This document shows, one piece after another, positions 8,025 to 16,191 of a stretch of 64,000 bases of DNA; position 1 is the first letter of the stretch, and each line of letters starts with the position of its first letter. The stretch lies in assembly GCF_900091525.1 (NCBI RefSeq), contig NZ_FMCU01000022.1, forward strand, positions 1 to 64,000, written 5' to 3'. The position numbers were made by a program, and so were the translations under genes. Origin of the DNA: Micromonospora matsumotoense. GTDB lineage: Bacteria; Actinomycetota; Actinomycetes; Mycobacteriales; Micromonosporaceae. The notes under the pieces were generated by a model, which was not told the DNA's origin, did no database searches, and worked only from the letters and a program-made list of their open reading frames with translations.

Positions 8025-8660
8025 GTGCCCGAGCTTCTCACTGATGTCGCATCGCCCCTGCTGGCGTACCTGTTGCTGATGGGTCTGCTCATCGCGGACG
8101 CCTTCGTGCCGGTCATCCCGACCCAGGCCGTCATGATCACCGGGGGCGCGCTCACCGTGGTGGGCGGGCTGAGCCTGCCGCTGACCATCGGCGTCGGGGC
8201 GCTCGGCGTCTTCGTCGGCGACCTGGCCTGCTACCTGCTCGGCCGCAGCGCACCGGACCGGCGGCGGGCCCGGCACGTGGACCCGGGTCGGGCCCGCCGG
8301 GTCGCCGGGCTTGTCACCCGGGGACTGCGCCGCCCCGGGCCGCTGACCATCCTGCTCTGCCGATTCGTGCCCGGGGGCCGGATGGCGGCCTGCTTCTCCG
8401 CCGGCCGCAGCCGCTACCCGTACCGGCTGTTCCTCTGTTACGAGGCGCTGGCGGCCGTCGGCTGGGCCAGCTACGGGGCCCTGGTCGGCCACCTCGGCGG
8501 CACCGCGCTCACCGGATCGGCCTGGCGGTTGGGGCTGGTCGCGGCAGCGGCGGCGGCCGGGTTCGGGGCGGCCGGCTGGACGATGACCCTGCTCAGCGCC
8601 CGCGCCGCCAGCAGAGAAACCCCCACCGACCTGAGCGCGTCCACACCCCCGCCGGTATAA
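8025..8660 (+). CDS. DedA/SNARE-associated family membrane protein
   Basis: A 211-residue integral membrane protein. I chose GTG at 8025 because a GAGGTGG ribosome site lies 6 nt upstream and the protein then starts at the first amphipathic helix; an in-frame upstream extension to 7767 is low-complexity and unlikely. The family features are a long re-entrant region (IPTQAVMITGGALTV) and the conserved FVPGGRMAACFSAG segment, corresponding to the F-P-x-x-R motif of DedA proteins. DedA proteins act in membrane lipid flipping and envelope homeostasis. The stop codon overlaps the operator of the following toxin-antitoxin pair. Confidence 0.8.
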   Translation: MPELLTDVASPLLAYLLLMGLLIADAFVPVIPTQAVMITGGALTVVGGLSLPLTIGVGALGVFVGDLACYLLGRSAPDRRRARHVDPGRARRVAGLVTRGLRRPGPLTILLCRFVPGGRMAACFSAGRSRYPYRLFLCYEALAAVGWASYGALVGHLGGTALTGSAWRLGLVAAAAAAGFGAAGWTMTLLSARAASRETPTDLSASTPPPV

Positions 8661-8674
8661 GGTTTGCTTATATT
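8656..8674 (+). promoter_or_regulatory. HigBA promoter and operator
   Basis: The inverted repeat TATAAG-GTTTG-CTTATA (8656-8672) overlaps the -10 box TATATT (8669-8674), which lies 6 nt before the toxin GTG. A 6-bp dyad with a 5-nt spacer over the -10 is the usual site for an XRE-type antitoxin, implying autorepression by the HigA-like protein. Confidence 0.7.
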
Positions 8675-8680
8675 GAAGGG

Positions 8681-9049
8681 GTGTGGGACATCAGACTGCA
8701 TCCTGAGGTGGAGGCGTGGTTTCTCAAGCTGTGTCGCGTCGATCCCACAAGCGCGGATCTGGTCAGCGAAGCCATCGATCTTCTTGCCGAACATGGCCCT
8801 GCACTGGGACGTCCGTTGGTGGACCGTCTCAAGGGTAGTTCGTTTCACCACATGAAGGAACTACGGCCGGGGTCGAGCGGTACCACGGAGATCAGGATGG
8901 TCTTCGCCTTCGATCCGCAACGCGAGGCGGTCTTTCTGGTCGCTGGCGACAAGTCGGGACAGTGGCAGAGTTGGTACCAGAAGGCCGTCCCGCTCGCCGA
9001 CGCCAGATTCGGGGAGCATCTGATCGCACTGAAGGAAGCGCAACGATGA
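8681..9049 (+). CDS. higB: HigB/Gp49-like toxin of a type II toxin-antitoxin pair
   Basis: A 122-residue RelE-superfamily protein of the phage-derived Gp49/HigB type: ELRPGSSGTTEIRMVFAFDP forms the conserved core strands with the basic Arg typical of ribosome-dependent mRNA interferases, followed by a helix rich in Lys and Arg. The toxin gene comes first and overlaps the antitoxin start by 4 nt (ATGA), the reversed order typical of higBA. The GTG start carries no Shine-Dalgarno and sits just behind a -10 box. The toxin is expected to cleave mRNA in translating ribosomes when free of antitoxin; that activity is inferred from family. Confidence 0.82.
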   Translation: MWDIRLHPEVEAWFLKLCRVDPTSADLVSEAIDLLAEHGPALGRPLVDRLKGSSFHHMKELRPGSSGTTEIRMVFAFDPQREAVFLVAGDKSGQWQSWYQKAVPLADARFGEHLIALKEAQR

Positions 9050-9378
9050 GCAACGGATCCGACTGGCGTGAGGTCAAGGCCAAGGCCCGCGAGCTCGACC
9101 CCTCCTGGGAAGACCCCGAGCGGATCGCCCGGCGCGGCCGGTTCCGCGAAAAGATGCTCGCCTCGGTGAGCGGCGCGCAACTGGCCGAGATCCGCCGGCA
9201 GCTCGGCATGACCCAGCAGCAACTCGCCGAGGCATCCGGCCTGTCCCAGGCCAGGATCAGCCAGATCGAGACCGGCGAACACACCAGCCTGGAGACCCTT
9301 CGCGCGTACGTCACCGGACTTGGCGGTCAGGTGGACGTGGTCGCTCGCATCGGGAACATCCAACTCAACGTGGCCTGA
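9046..9378 (+). CDS. higA: HigA-like XRE antitoxin
   Basis: A 110-residue protein; the ATG at 9046 overlaps the toxin stop. A Cro/C1 helix-turn-helix occupies residues about 45-98 (LGMTQQQLAEASGLSQARIS, then QIETGEHTSLETL). The N-terminal region (DWREVKAKARELDPSW) is the usual toxin-proximal segment of this family. It should neutralise the HigB-like toxin and repress the operon through the dyad upstream of the toxin gene. Confidence 0.85.
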   Translation: MSNGSDWREVKAKARELDPSWEDPERIARRGRFREKMLASVSGAQLAEIRRQLGMTQQQLAEASGLSQARISQIETGEHTSLETLRAYVTGLGGQVDVVARIGNIQLNVA

Positions 9379-9453
9379 GATTCCACCGCCGGTCGGCTTG
9401 TCGGTCGACCGGCACCGCACGTCAACCTCCGATCCGGCTGACATCGCACGGTC

Positions 9454-9483
9454 GGGCGTCGGTCAACTGCTCGACCGACGCCC
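9454..9483. terminator. Bidirectional hairpin terminator
   Basis: A perfect 11-bp stem, GGGCGTCGGTC (9454-9464) with GACCGACGCCC (9473-9483) and an 8-nt loop, lies between the convergent HigA and flavoprotein genes. It can end both transcripts. Confidence 0.7.
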
Positions 9484-9497
9484 GCCGGGTCACCGGG

Positions 9498-10901
9498 TCA
9501 TTCGAGTTCGTGGAGCATGAGCTGGCGGGCCGCCTCGGTGATCGAACCGGACAGGCTCGGGTAGATGGTGATGGTCTGGGCCAGCTCGTTGACGGTGAGG
9601 TTGTTCTCGATCGCCATGGTGATCGGCAGGATCAGCTCGCTGGCCTTGGGGGCCACCACCACCCCGCCGACCACCTGGCCGGTGGACGGGCGGCAGAACA
9701 GCTTGACGAAGCCGTCCGCCAGGTCGTCCATCTTCGCCCGGGCGTTGCCGGTCAGCGGCAGCATCACCTGGCGGGCCAGGGTACGACCGGAGTCCGCCTC
9801 GTCCTGGGAGACGCCGACGGTGGCCAGCTCCGGGTCGGTGAAGACGTTCGCGGCGACGGTCCGCAGCCGCAGCGGCCGGACCGCCTCGCCGAGGGCGTGC
9901 CACATCGCGATCCGGCCCTGCATGGCGGCGACACTGGCCAGCGGCAGGACGCCGGTGCAGTCGCCGGCGGCGTAGATGCCGGGGACGTTGGTACGCGACA
10001 CCCGGTCGACCGTGACGTAGCCGCCCTTGGCCAGCTCGACGCCGTACTCGGCCAGGCCCAGTCCGGCGGTGTTCGGGATCGAGCCGACGGCGATCAGGGC
10101 GTGCGAACCGGCCACCACCCGCCCGTCGGAGAGCACCACCTCGACGCCGTCGCCGACCCGCCGGACCGCGTCCGCCCGGGAGTTGTTGAGGATGCTCATG
10201 CCCCGGCTGCGGAAGACCTGCTCGATGGCCATCGCCGCGTCGGCGTCCTCGTGCGGCATCACCCGGTCCCGGCTGGAGACCAGGGTCACCTCGACCCCCA
10301 TCGCCTGGTAGGCGCTGGCGAACTCGGCGCCGGTGACGCCGGAACCCACCACGATCAGGTGCGCGGGCAGCTCGGGCAGGTCGTACACCTGCCGCCAGGT
10401 GAGGATGCGCTCCCCGTCGGGCAGCGCGGTGGGCAACTGGCGCGGGGTGGCGCCGGTGGCGACCAGCACGGTGGACGCGGCGATCGAGTATTCCTCACCG
10501 CCGTCGGCCGGGGTGACGACGACCCGGTGGGTGTGACCGAGGGTGTCCTCGCCGAGTCGGGCGGTGCCCGCGACGAAGGTCACCCCGGCCTTGAGCAGCT
10601 TGGCGTGGATGTCGGCGGACTGGGCCAGGGCGAGCCGCTTCACCCGCCCGTGCACGGCCCGGGCGTCGACCGTGACCGCCTCCAGACCGTCGGAGTGGAT
10701 GCCGAACTCCTCGGTGTCCCGGTAGCCGGTCACCACCTCCGAGCTGGCGATGAAGGTCTTCGACGGGACGCAGTCGGAGAGCACGCAGGCACCCCCGGCG
10801 CCGTCGGCCTCCACCACGGTGACGTCGGCGTCCAGCTGGGCGGCGACCAGTGCCGCCTCGTAGCCGGCCGGCCCCCCGCCGATGATCACGATGTGGCTCA
10901 C
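9498..10901 (-). CDS. lpdA: NAD(P)H-quinone dehydrogenase, LpdA-type flavoprotein disulfide reductase
   Basis: A 467-residue FAD/NAD(P)-binding protein. It begins VSHIVIIGGGPAGYEAALVA (FAD motif); the redox pair is in GGACVLSDCVPSKT (Cys-x4-Cys), and GSGVTGAEFA is the nucleotide-binding motif. The C-terminal segment reads TITIYPSLSGS where true dihydrolipoamide dehydrogenases carry a catalytic His-x4-Glu, so it is not a lipoamide dehydrogenase but resembles the mycobacterial quinone reductase LpdA. I use GTG at 10901, at the natural start of the Rossmann fold, with an AGGAAGGG-type ribosome site. It is divergent from the next gene. Confidence 0.85.
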   Translation of the reverse strand: MSHIVIIGGGPAGYEAALVAAQLDADVTVVEADGAGGACVLSDCVPSKTFIASSEVVTGYRDTEEFGIHSDGLEAVTVDARAVHGRVKRLALAQSADIHAKLLKAGVTFVAGTARLGEDTLGHTHRVVVTPADGGEEYSIAASTVLVATGATPRQLPTALPDGERILTWRQVYDLPELPAHLIVVGSGVTGAEFASAYQAMGVEVTLVSSRDRVMPHEDADAAMAIEQVFRSRGMSILNNSRADAVRRVGDGVEVVLSDGRVVAGSHALIAVGSIPNTAGLGLAEYGVELAKGGYVTVDRVSRTNVPGIYAAGDCTGVLPLASVAAMQGRIAMWHALGEAVRPLRLRTVAANVFTDPELATVGVSQDEADSGRTLARQVMLPLTGNARAKMDDLADGFVKLFCRPSTGQVVGGVVVAPKASELILPITMAIENNLTVNELAQTITIYPSLSGSITEAARQLMLHELE

Positions 10902-11007
10902 AGCCCTCGCCCTTCCTCGGTGCTCACAGTGACTTTCTTCTCCCGAACCCGTGCGACACGCACCGTCGTATTCTCCCCCACCCGTCCGCCGGGCTATCGT
11001 CATCGCC

Positions 11008-11463
11008 GTGCGTCACTACGCGGCCTACGGCTCAAACCTGGACCCCGCCCGGATGCGGGCCTACTGCCCGCATTCGCCGATGGTGGGCATCGGCTGGCTG
11101 GAGGGGTGGCGGCTGACCTTCGCCGGCGAGGACGTGATCGGCTGGGAGGGTTCCGTCAGCACCGTGGTCGAGTCCCCGGGCGACCGGGTCTTCGTGGCGC
11201 TGTACGACATCGACCCCTACGACGCCGCCCAGCTCGACGAGTTGGAGGGCGTCACCGCCGGCACGTACCGCAGGCTCACCGTGCGGGTCTCGACGTTGGA
11301 CGGTGACGTGACCGCCTGGGTGTACGTCTTCGACGGCTACGAGGGTGGTCTGCCGACCGCCTGGTACCTGTCGGAGATCGCGAACGCCGCCGAGAAGGCG
11401 GGCGCACCCGACGACTACGTCTCCGAGCTGCGGTCCCGCCCCACCGGCACCGCCTCGGCGTAA
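11008..11463 (+). CDS. Gamma-glutamylcyclotransferase-like family protein
   Basis: A 151-residue protein of the AIG2/GGCT fold, recognised by the N-terminal HYAAYGSNLDPARM motif that forms the substrate pocket and by the conserved acidic stretch LDELEGV holding the presumed catalytic Glu. Members cyclise gamma-glutamyl amino acids to 5-oxoproline or act on related amines. The GTG at 11008 follows a TATCGT box (10995-11000) by 7 nt, so the message is probably leaderless. It is convergent with the GNAT gene; a 14-bp perfect palindrome (11542-11555) near the junction may help termination. Confidence 0.82.
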   Translation: MRHYAAYGSNLDPARMRAYCPHSPMVGIGWLEGWRLTFAGEDVIGWEGSVSTVVESPGDRVFVALYDIDPYDAAQLDELEGVTAGTYRRLTVRVSTLDGDVTAWVYVFDGYEGGLPTAWYLSEIANAAEKAGAPDDYVSELRSRPTGTASA

Positions 11464-11554
11464 CGCGTGTCGCACCCGTCCAGTGTGCTACCGGCGTCGG
11501 CGACGTCCGACAGCGACCCCGGCGGGCGTCACGCGGCGCACACCGGGCGCCCGG

Positions 11555-12514
11555 TCAGGCGGCGGCGGGCACGCTCCGCTCGTACAGGTCGATCCAGCGG
11601 GTGTCGCGTAGGCCCACGGAGCGGTAGAGGGTGACCGGGGCGGTCGGGTTGGCCAGGTCGACGCCGAGCCCGGCGTGGCCCCGGCCCTTGGCCGCGTAGA
11701 CCGCGAACGCCCGTCGCAGCAGCGCCGCCCCCACCCCGCGCCGCCGGTACGCGGGCAGCACCGACAGGGTGCGTACCCAGCCCATGTCCTGCTCCACCGC
11801 CTGGTCGGACGAGTTCAGCGCGCCGGCCGGCGCACCGTCGACCTCGGCGAGGAACCACTCGTCCCAGACCCGCCCGCCGTCGGTGAGCCGGTCCCGCCAG
11901 CCCTCGAAGCCGACCGGCTCGTAGTCCGGGGTGTCCCGGAAGGCGGTGTCGTGGATCCGGTGGAACAGCCGCAGGTCGACCTCGTCGTCGGGGCGCAGCG
12001 ACCGGACGGTCACCCCGGGCGGGGGTGGCGGCTCGGCGGGCAGGTCGGCCAGCGACCGGCCCATCCGCACGTACCGTTTGACCCGGGTGAAGCCGGCGGC
12101 GGTCAGCTCGCCCGCCCAACGGGTCTCCGGCGCGCAGACGGACGCGCGGGCGGTCAACGCGGGCCGGCCCCGTTCGGCGGCCCGTTCGGCGACCCGGCGC
12201 AGCATCCGGTCGAGCAGCACGGCCCGCAGCGCCATCGCGCGCTCCGGATCGACGAAGACGTCCAGGTATTCGCGGCCCACCCCGGTCGGGTTGTCCACCA
12301 GCGTCCAGCCGACGACCTGCTGATCAGGATCGGTCAGCAGCCAGGAGTCGCGTTGCGGGTCGAAGAACGGCGCGGTCAGCGCCGCCCGGACGTCGTCGGC
12401 GTCGAAGTCGGGATGGCCGATGGCGAACGTGTCGGCGGCGTGCACCACGGCGAGCAGCGCGGGCACGTCGTCCAGGGTGGGGCGGCGGGCGGTCCAGCCG
12501 GCGGGGAGCGTCAC
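11555..12514 (-). CDS. Tandem GNAT-domain N-acetyltransferase
   Basis: A 319-residue protein with two GNAT domains. The C-terminal domain is best preserved: TLSVLPAYRRRGVGAALLRRA contains the acetyl-CoA pyrophosphate loop (R-x-x-G-x-G/A). The N-terminal domain (residues about 5-145) has a degenerate loop and may only scaffold. The arrangement resembles mycothiol synthase MshD, which also has two GNAT domains, but I see no specific evidence for mycothiol chemistry. I use GTG at 12514. The upstream in-frame extension belongs to another gene's region and is not real. Confidence 0.78.
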   Translation of the reverse strand: MTLPAGWTARRPTLDDVPALLAVVHAADTFAIGHPDFDADDVRAALTAPFFDPQRDSWLLTDPDQQVVGWTLVDNPTGVGREYLDVFVDPERAMALRAVLLDRMLRRVAERAAERGRPALTARASVCAPETRWAGELTAAGFTRVKRYVRMGRSLADLPAEPPPPPGVTVRSLRPDDEVDLRLFHRIHDTAFRDTPDYEPVGFEGWRDRLTDGGRVWDEWFLAEVDGAPAGALNSSDQAVEQDMGWVRTLSVLPAYRRRGVGAALLRRAFAVYAAKGRGHAGLGVDLANPTAPVTLYRSVGLRDTRWIDLYERSVPAAA

Positions 12515-12699
12515 GCCGCAGATCCTGGCAGCCCGCCGGCGGGACCGCCGCCGATTTTCGCCGCCGCCCGCCCCGGACCGACCGCCGCAACGCCCGCCCG
12601 TCGGCCGGCCGGCCGGCCGTGCAACGAGCGGCCGGTGGGTCCCGGTGGTGCGGCCGCCGGCCAGGGAGCGGTCGGCGCAGAGCCGACGGCCGGGCCCCG

Positions 12700-13449
12700 C
12701 TAGCTGGCCGCGCCGGCCCGCAGCCGCGCACGGACGTCGGTGAGCAGCTCGATCAACTCCCGGCCCTCGGCCGGGCGGAGCGCGCCGAATCCGGCCGAGG
12801 TCAACCGGTCGGTCACCGCCTCGGCCCAGAGCCGCCGCCGCACCAACGGCCCGACCGGCGGGTAGGGCGGGGACCACCCGCACGCCGCCGCCCCGGCCTC
12901 CCCCTCCGGCCCGGCCAGCACCGCCTCCAGCGGTGTCATCCCGGCCGCCCGCACCGCCAGCAGGTACGCCCCGGCGAAGTGCTCCCGCAGCAGCATCAGC
13001 GCCACGGCCGCGCGGGCGCCCTCGGCATGCTCGGACAGCGGCATGGCCCGCCAGGCCGCGAAGAGCGGCATGCCGGTCGCGTCGGCGGCGGCCACCACCC
13101 GTTCCAGCAGGGCGGTCAGCCGGGGCGTGCCGGGCAGGTCGTCGAGGTGCTGGGCGCCCCACCGGCAGCACTCGGTCAGGTTCGCGGTGGCCACCTCCAG
13201 GGGCCGGACCACCCGGACGGCGGTGTCCCACCCGTCGGCGACGGCTTCCGGGGCGAGGAAGCCGAGCGCCGCCGCCACCGTCTCGGCGCGGATGTCCCCC
13301 AACGCGCCGGCCCGCCCGGTGACATAGAACGCCCAGCCGGGAATGCCCATCATCCTGGCCCGTCGCAGGGTCCCCGGGCAGCGGCTGAACAGCTCTCCCA
13401 GCTCCAGCACGGCGGGTTTGCTGCCGGCGGCGACCTGTTCCGGCGTCAT
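12700..13449 (-). CDS. SCO6745-family protein of unknown function
   Basis: About 249 residues. The family hallmark is the segment PGWAFYVTGRAGALGDI followed by ALGFLAPEAV, seen in a large group of actinobacterial proteins (SCO6745/SalK/EvbL type) whose biochemistry is not settled. The protein is helical and Ala/Leu-rich, with no membrane helix or signal. I place the start at ATG 13449 (MTPEQVAAG), where the family usually begins; an alternative ATG at 13512 would overlap the preceding gene by 32 nt. It probably shares an operon with the coiled-coil gene upstream. Confidence 0.7.
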   Translation of the reverse strand: MTPEQVAAGSKPAVLELGELFSRCPGTLRRARMMGIPGWAFYVTGRAGALGDIRAETVAAALGFLAPEAVADGWDTAVRVVRPLEVATANLTECCRWGAQHLDDLPGTPRLTALLERVVAAADATGMPLFAAWRAMPLSEHAEGARAAVALMLLREHFAGAYLLAVRAAGMTPLEAVLAGPEGEAGAAACGWSPPYPPVGPLVRRRLWAEAVTDRLTSAGFGALRPAEGRELIELLTDVRARLRAGAAS

Positions 13450-13480
13450 TCCGACCGCCCGATGCACGCATTCATCGTGC

Positions 13481-14446
13481 TCAGTCTGCCTCGCCACCGC
13501 CAGCCGTGGCATCCCCCTCTTCGGCGTCCGCCGCCTCGATCACCCCCTCGACCTCCCCGGTGCGGCGGCGGGCGGCGGTGAGGGTCCGCTCGGCCGCCCG
13601 GCGGGCCAGTTTGGCCCGGCTCAGCTCCTGTTCGGCGCCGGCCCGACGACGTTCCAGTTCGGCCAGTTCCCGCTCGATGCGGTCGAGCGCGTCGACGCCC
13701 TCCCGCTCGGCCGTCGCCGCGCCGTCCAGCTCCCGTTCCGCCTGCCGCTGGGCGGCCCGCGCCGCCACCAGCTCCCGGTCCAGGGCCCGGCGGCGCTTCG
13801 CCCGTTCGGCCCGGGCGGCCCGCGCCGCCGCCCGCTCGCCACGGTCCCGTCGCCCACCGCCCCGGTCCACGTCCCGCTCCGGTACGGAGGCCACCTCCGC
13901 CCCGCCGCCGGTGGCCTCCCCGGCGGCACCGCCGGGGACCAGCCGTAGCTGGGGGCGGGGCACCTCACCGAACCCGGAGTGGTGCACCGCCCGCAGCAGC
14001 CGCCCGGAACGGACCTGCCCGGCCACCTCGGTGTCGGCGAGCGCGGCGTGCAGGGTGGCCTCGACCTCGGCCAGCGGCAACCGGGCGGCGGGCGGTGCGT
14101 CGGGAATGTCGGCGGCGATCCGGCGTACCTCGGCGACCAGCGCGGCGACCAGCCCCCGCCGTTGGGCGGACAACTCCCGCAGCCGGCCCCCCTTGAGGTC
14201 GCGCTGGGCGGTGCGCAGCGCCTCGGCCAGCGGCCCGAGGTCGGCGACCAGTTCGGGCCGGTCCAGGGCGAGCAGGTTCACCAGCCAGGCCGCCACGGTG
14301 GGCCGTTTGCACCGGGCGAGCACCCGGGCGGTGGCGACGTCCCCGGCCCGGCGGGCCTCGGCGACGGCGGCGTCCCGGGCGGCGACGAACCGGTCGGGCG
14401 GGGTGCGGTAGAGCTGCCGGGTCAGCGCGGATTCGTCGGCGGCCAC
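13481..14446 (-). CDS. Conserved hypothetical coiled-coil protein
   Basis: A 321-residue protein not assigned to a family. Residues 1-150 are helical with conserved-looking Trp/Leu positions (RPTVAAWLVNLLALDRPEL). Residues about 200-300 are highly charged Arg/Glu/Ala sequence with heptad-like spacing, predicted as a long coiled coil. It starts 4 nt after the metallo-hydrolase stop, so the two are co-transcribed and probably coupled. No enzyme motif, signal peptide or membrane segment is visible. Comparable proteins occur beside UlaG-like hydrolases in actinomycetes, but I cannot state a role. Confidence 0.75.
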   Translation of the reverse strand: MAADESALTRQLYRTPPDRFVAARDAAVAEARRAGDVATARVLARCKRPTVAAWLVNLLALDRPELVADLGPLAEALRTAQRDLKGGRLRELSAQRRGLVAALVAEVRRIAADIPDAPPAARLPLAEVEATLHAALADTEVAGQVRSGRLLRAVHHSGFGEVPRPQLRLVPGGAAGEATGGGAEVASVPERDVDRGGGRRDRGERAAARAARAERAKRRRALDRELVAARAAQRQAERELDGAATAEREGVDALDRIERELAELERRRAGAEQELSRAKLARRAAERTLTAARRRTGEVEGVIEAADAEEGDATAGGGEAD

Positions 14447-14449
14447 GGC

Positions 14450-15079
14450 TCAGGCGTCGATCCGGCTGCCCGGCTCCAGCCGCTGGTAGTCGGTCCGGGA
14501 CAGCGCGGTGTACTGCCGGTCCAGCACGCCGTACCCGTTGTCGTTGAGCAGCGCGTCGTGCAGCGCGTACGCCCGGCGGGGGGCGACCGCCCGGATGAAG
14601 TCGACCACCTCGGAGAACTTCGACCACGGGGCGTGGATCGGGGCGAAGAGCGTGTCCACCTCGACGCCCTCGGGGACGTGCAGCGCGTCGCCGGGGTGGT
14701 AGACCGTGCCGTCGACCAGGTAGCCGATGTTGTCCACCACCGGGATGTCGGGGTGGATGACGGCGTGCCGGCCGCCGACGGCGCGTACCGGGATGCCGGC
14801 GGCGGTGAACGTGTCGCCGGGGGTGACCGGGGTCAGTGCCGTCGCCGCGTCGCCGAGGACGGCACCGAGCGCGGCCGGCCCGTACACCGGGATCGGTTCC
14901 CGGTCCAGCCGGCGGGTGAGCGCGGCCACGTCGAGGTGGTCGGGGTGCTCGTGGGTGACCAGCACCGCGTCCGCCCCGTCCAGCGCCGCCGACTCGCTGA
15001 ACACGCCCGGGTCGACGACCAGCACCGCCCCGTCGCGTTCGATCCGTAGACAGGAGTGCGAATACTTGGTGAGCCGCAT
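14450..15079 (-). CDS. Metallo-beta-lactamase-fold hydrolase, UlaG-like
   Basis: A 209-residue MBL-fold protein. The dinuclear metal site motif is THEHPDHLD (about residues 62-70), with a further ligand in YHPGDAL and a C-terminal ALHDALLN. The opening KYSHSCLRIERDGAVLVVDP is typical of UlaG-like hydrolases (compare metal-dependent L-ascorbate-6-phosphate lactonase), although substrate cannot be inferred. GAGGAG lies upstream of the ATG. First gene of a short operon with the coiled-coil protein and possibly the SCO6745-type gene. Confidence 0.85.
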   Translation of the reverse strand: MRLTKYSHSCLRIERDGAVLVVDPGVFSESAALDGADAVLVTHEHPDHLDVAALTRRLDREPIPVYGPAALGAVLGDAATALTPVTPGDTFTAAGIPVRAVGGRHAVIHPDIPVVDNIGYLVDGTVYHPGDALHVPEGVEVDTLFAPIHAPWSKFSEVVDFIRAVAPRRAYALHDALLNDNGYGVLDRQYTALSRTDYQRLEPGSRIDA

Positions 15080-15201
15080 CGTGACTCCTCGCTTATCGAA
15101 TCGTGATGTCCTCAGCGCAGTCTGCCGGAACCGGGGCGGCAGCGCGCCGCGTCCGAGTTATCGCCGGCGAAACCGGCGTACGGACGACGACGGGAGCGGG
15201 G

Positions 15202-16191
15202 ATGACATTGAGGACAGCGGCCGGTGGGGCGCGGGCCCTGGCGGCGATCGGGTTGGCGGCACTGCTGCTGGCCGGGTGCGGGGCCGCCGACCGGAGCAGC
15301 GAATCGGCCGACTCCGGTGGGGCGGCACCGGCCGAGAAGGCACCGGCGCGGGGAGCCCCGGGCGGGGCGGCGCCGGACCGCGACGCGGCGGCGGGGCAGG
15401 CCGGTACGGGTGCCCCGGACCTGCGGGTCGACCAGCGGGCGATCATCTACACCGGAACGATGCGGGTGCAGGTGGACGACGTGGAGGCGGCGGCCCGGCG
15501 GGCGGTGGACGCGGTCACCGCCACCGGGGGATTCGTCGGCGGGGACCAGCGCCGCAGCGTCGACGCGTCCGCCCAGGCGGAGCTGGAACTGCGGGTGCCG
15601 GCGGCGAAGTTCTCCCCGCTCGTCGAGGAGCTGGCCACCTACGGGCGGCAGCAACGCCGCGAGATCCGTACCCAGGACGTCACCGAGGAGACCGTCGACC
15701 TGGACGCCCGGATCATCACCCAGCGGGCCCGGGTGGACAGCGCCCGCCGGTTGCTGGCCCGGGCCAACACCGTGCCGGAGCTGGTCTCGTTGGAGAACGA
15801 GGTGACCCGCCGGGAGGCGGACCTGGCCTCGCTGGAGGCGAAGAAGCGTCGGCTGGCCGACCTGACCGCCCTCTCCACGATCACGGTGACCTTCGTCGGC
15901 CGGGACGCCTCGACGGCCGACGAGGAAGAGGAGGACCGGACCGGGTTCATGGTGGGTCTGCGGGGTGGCTGGACGGTCTTCCTCGCCTCGATGGGCGTGC
16001 TGCTCACCGTGCTCGGGGCGCTGCTGCCCTGGTTGCTGCTCATCGGGGTGCCCGTGACGGCGGCCGTGGTGCTGCTGCGTCGGCGACGCCAACGGCGGCG
16101 GCCCGCGCCACCGGTGGGACCGGTGGGCGGGGGCCGTCCGCCGACTCCTACCGGACCGCCGCCAGTGCCCGCAACGCGGTCTGCACCATGA
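15202..16191 (+). CDS. DUF4349 lipoprotein
   Basis: A 329-residue exported lipoprotein. ATG 15202 has GGGAGCGGGG upstream. The signal sequence ends in the lipobox LLAGC, so Cys24 or so is the lipidation site. After a Ser/Ala/Gly-rich linker comes the DUF4349 domain (RAIIYTGTMRVQVDDVEAAA through ITVTFVG) with a central coiled coil (TQRARVDSARRLLARANTV), then a C-terminal membrane helix and a basic tail. Lipid anchor plus C-terminal helix would hold both ends at the membrane. DUF4349 proteins may act as envelope-stress or anti-sigma-like partners, but this is unproven. Its last 44 nt overlap the convergent M20 gene. Confidence 0.82.
   Translation: MTLRTAAGGARALAAIGLAALLLAGCGAADRSSESADSGGAAPAEKAPARGAPGGAAPDRDAAAGQAGTGAPDLRVDQRAIIYTGTMRVQVDDVEAAARRAVDAVTATGGFVGGDQRRSVDASAQAELELRVPAAKFSPLVEELATYGRQQRREIRTQDVTEETVDLDARIITQRARVDSARRLLARANTVPELVSLENEVTRREADLASLEAKKRRLADLTALSTITVTFVGRDASTADEEEEDRTGFMVGLRGGWTVFLASMGVLLTVLGALLPWLLLIGVPVTAAVVLLRRRRQRRRPAPPVGPVGGGRPPTPTGPPPVPATRSAP

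Noticed and set aside
7574..8044. Overlapping + strand ORFs in the 7.3-8.0 kb gap
   Set aside because: No domain, no ribosome site and low-complexity Arg/Pro/Gly composition; treated as non-coding.
9498..10901. Dihydrolipoamide dehydrogenase
   Set aside because: The C-terminal catalytic His-Glu pair is missing; the protein fits the LpdA quinone-reductase type.
11555..13471. A single 638-residue protein upstream-extending the GNAT gene
   Set aside because: The N-terminal half is an out-of-frame shadow of the SCO6745-type gene; the real GNAT starts at 12514.
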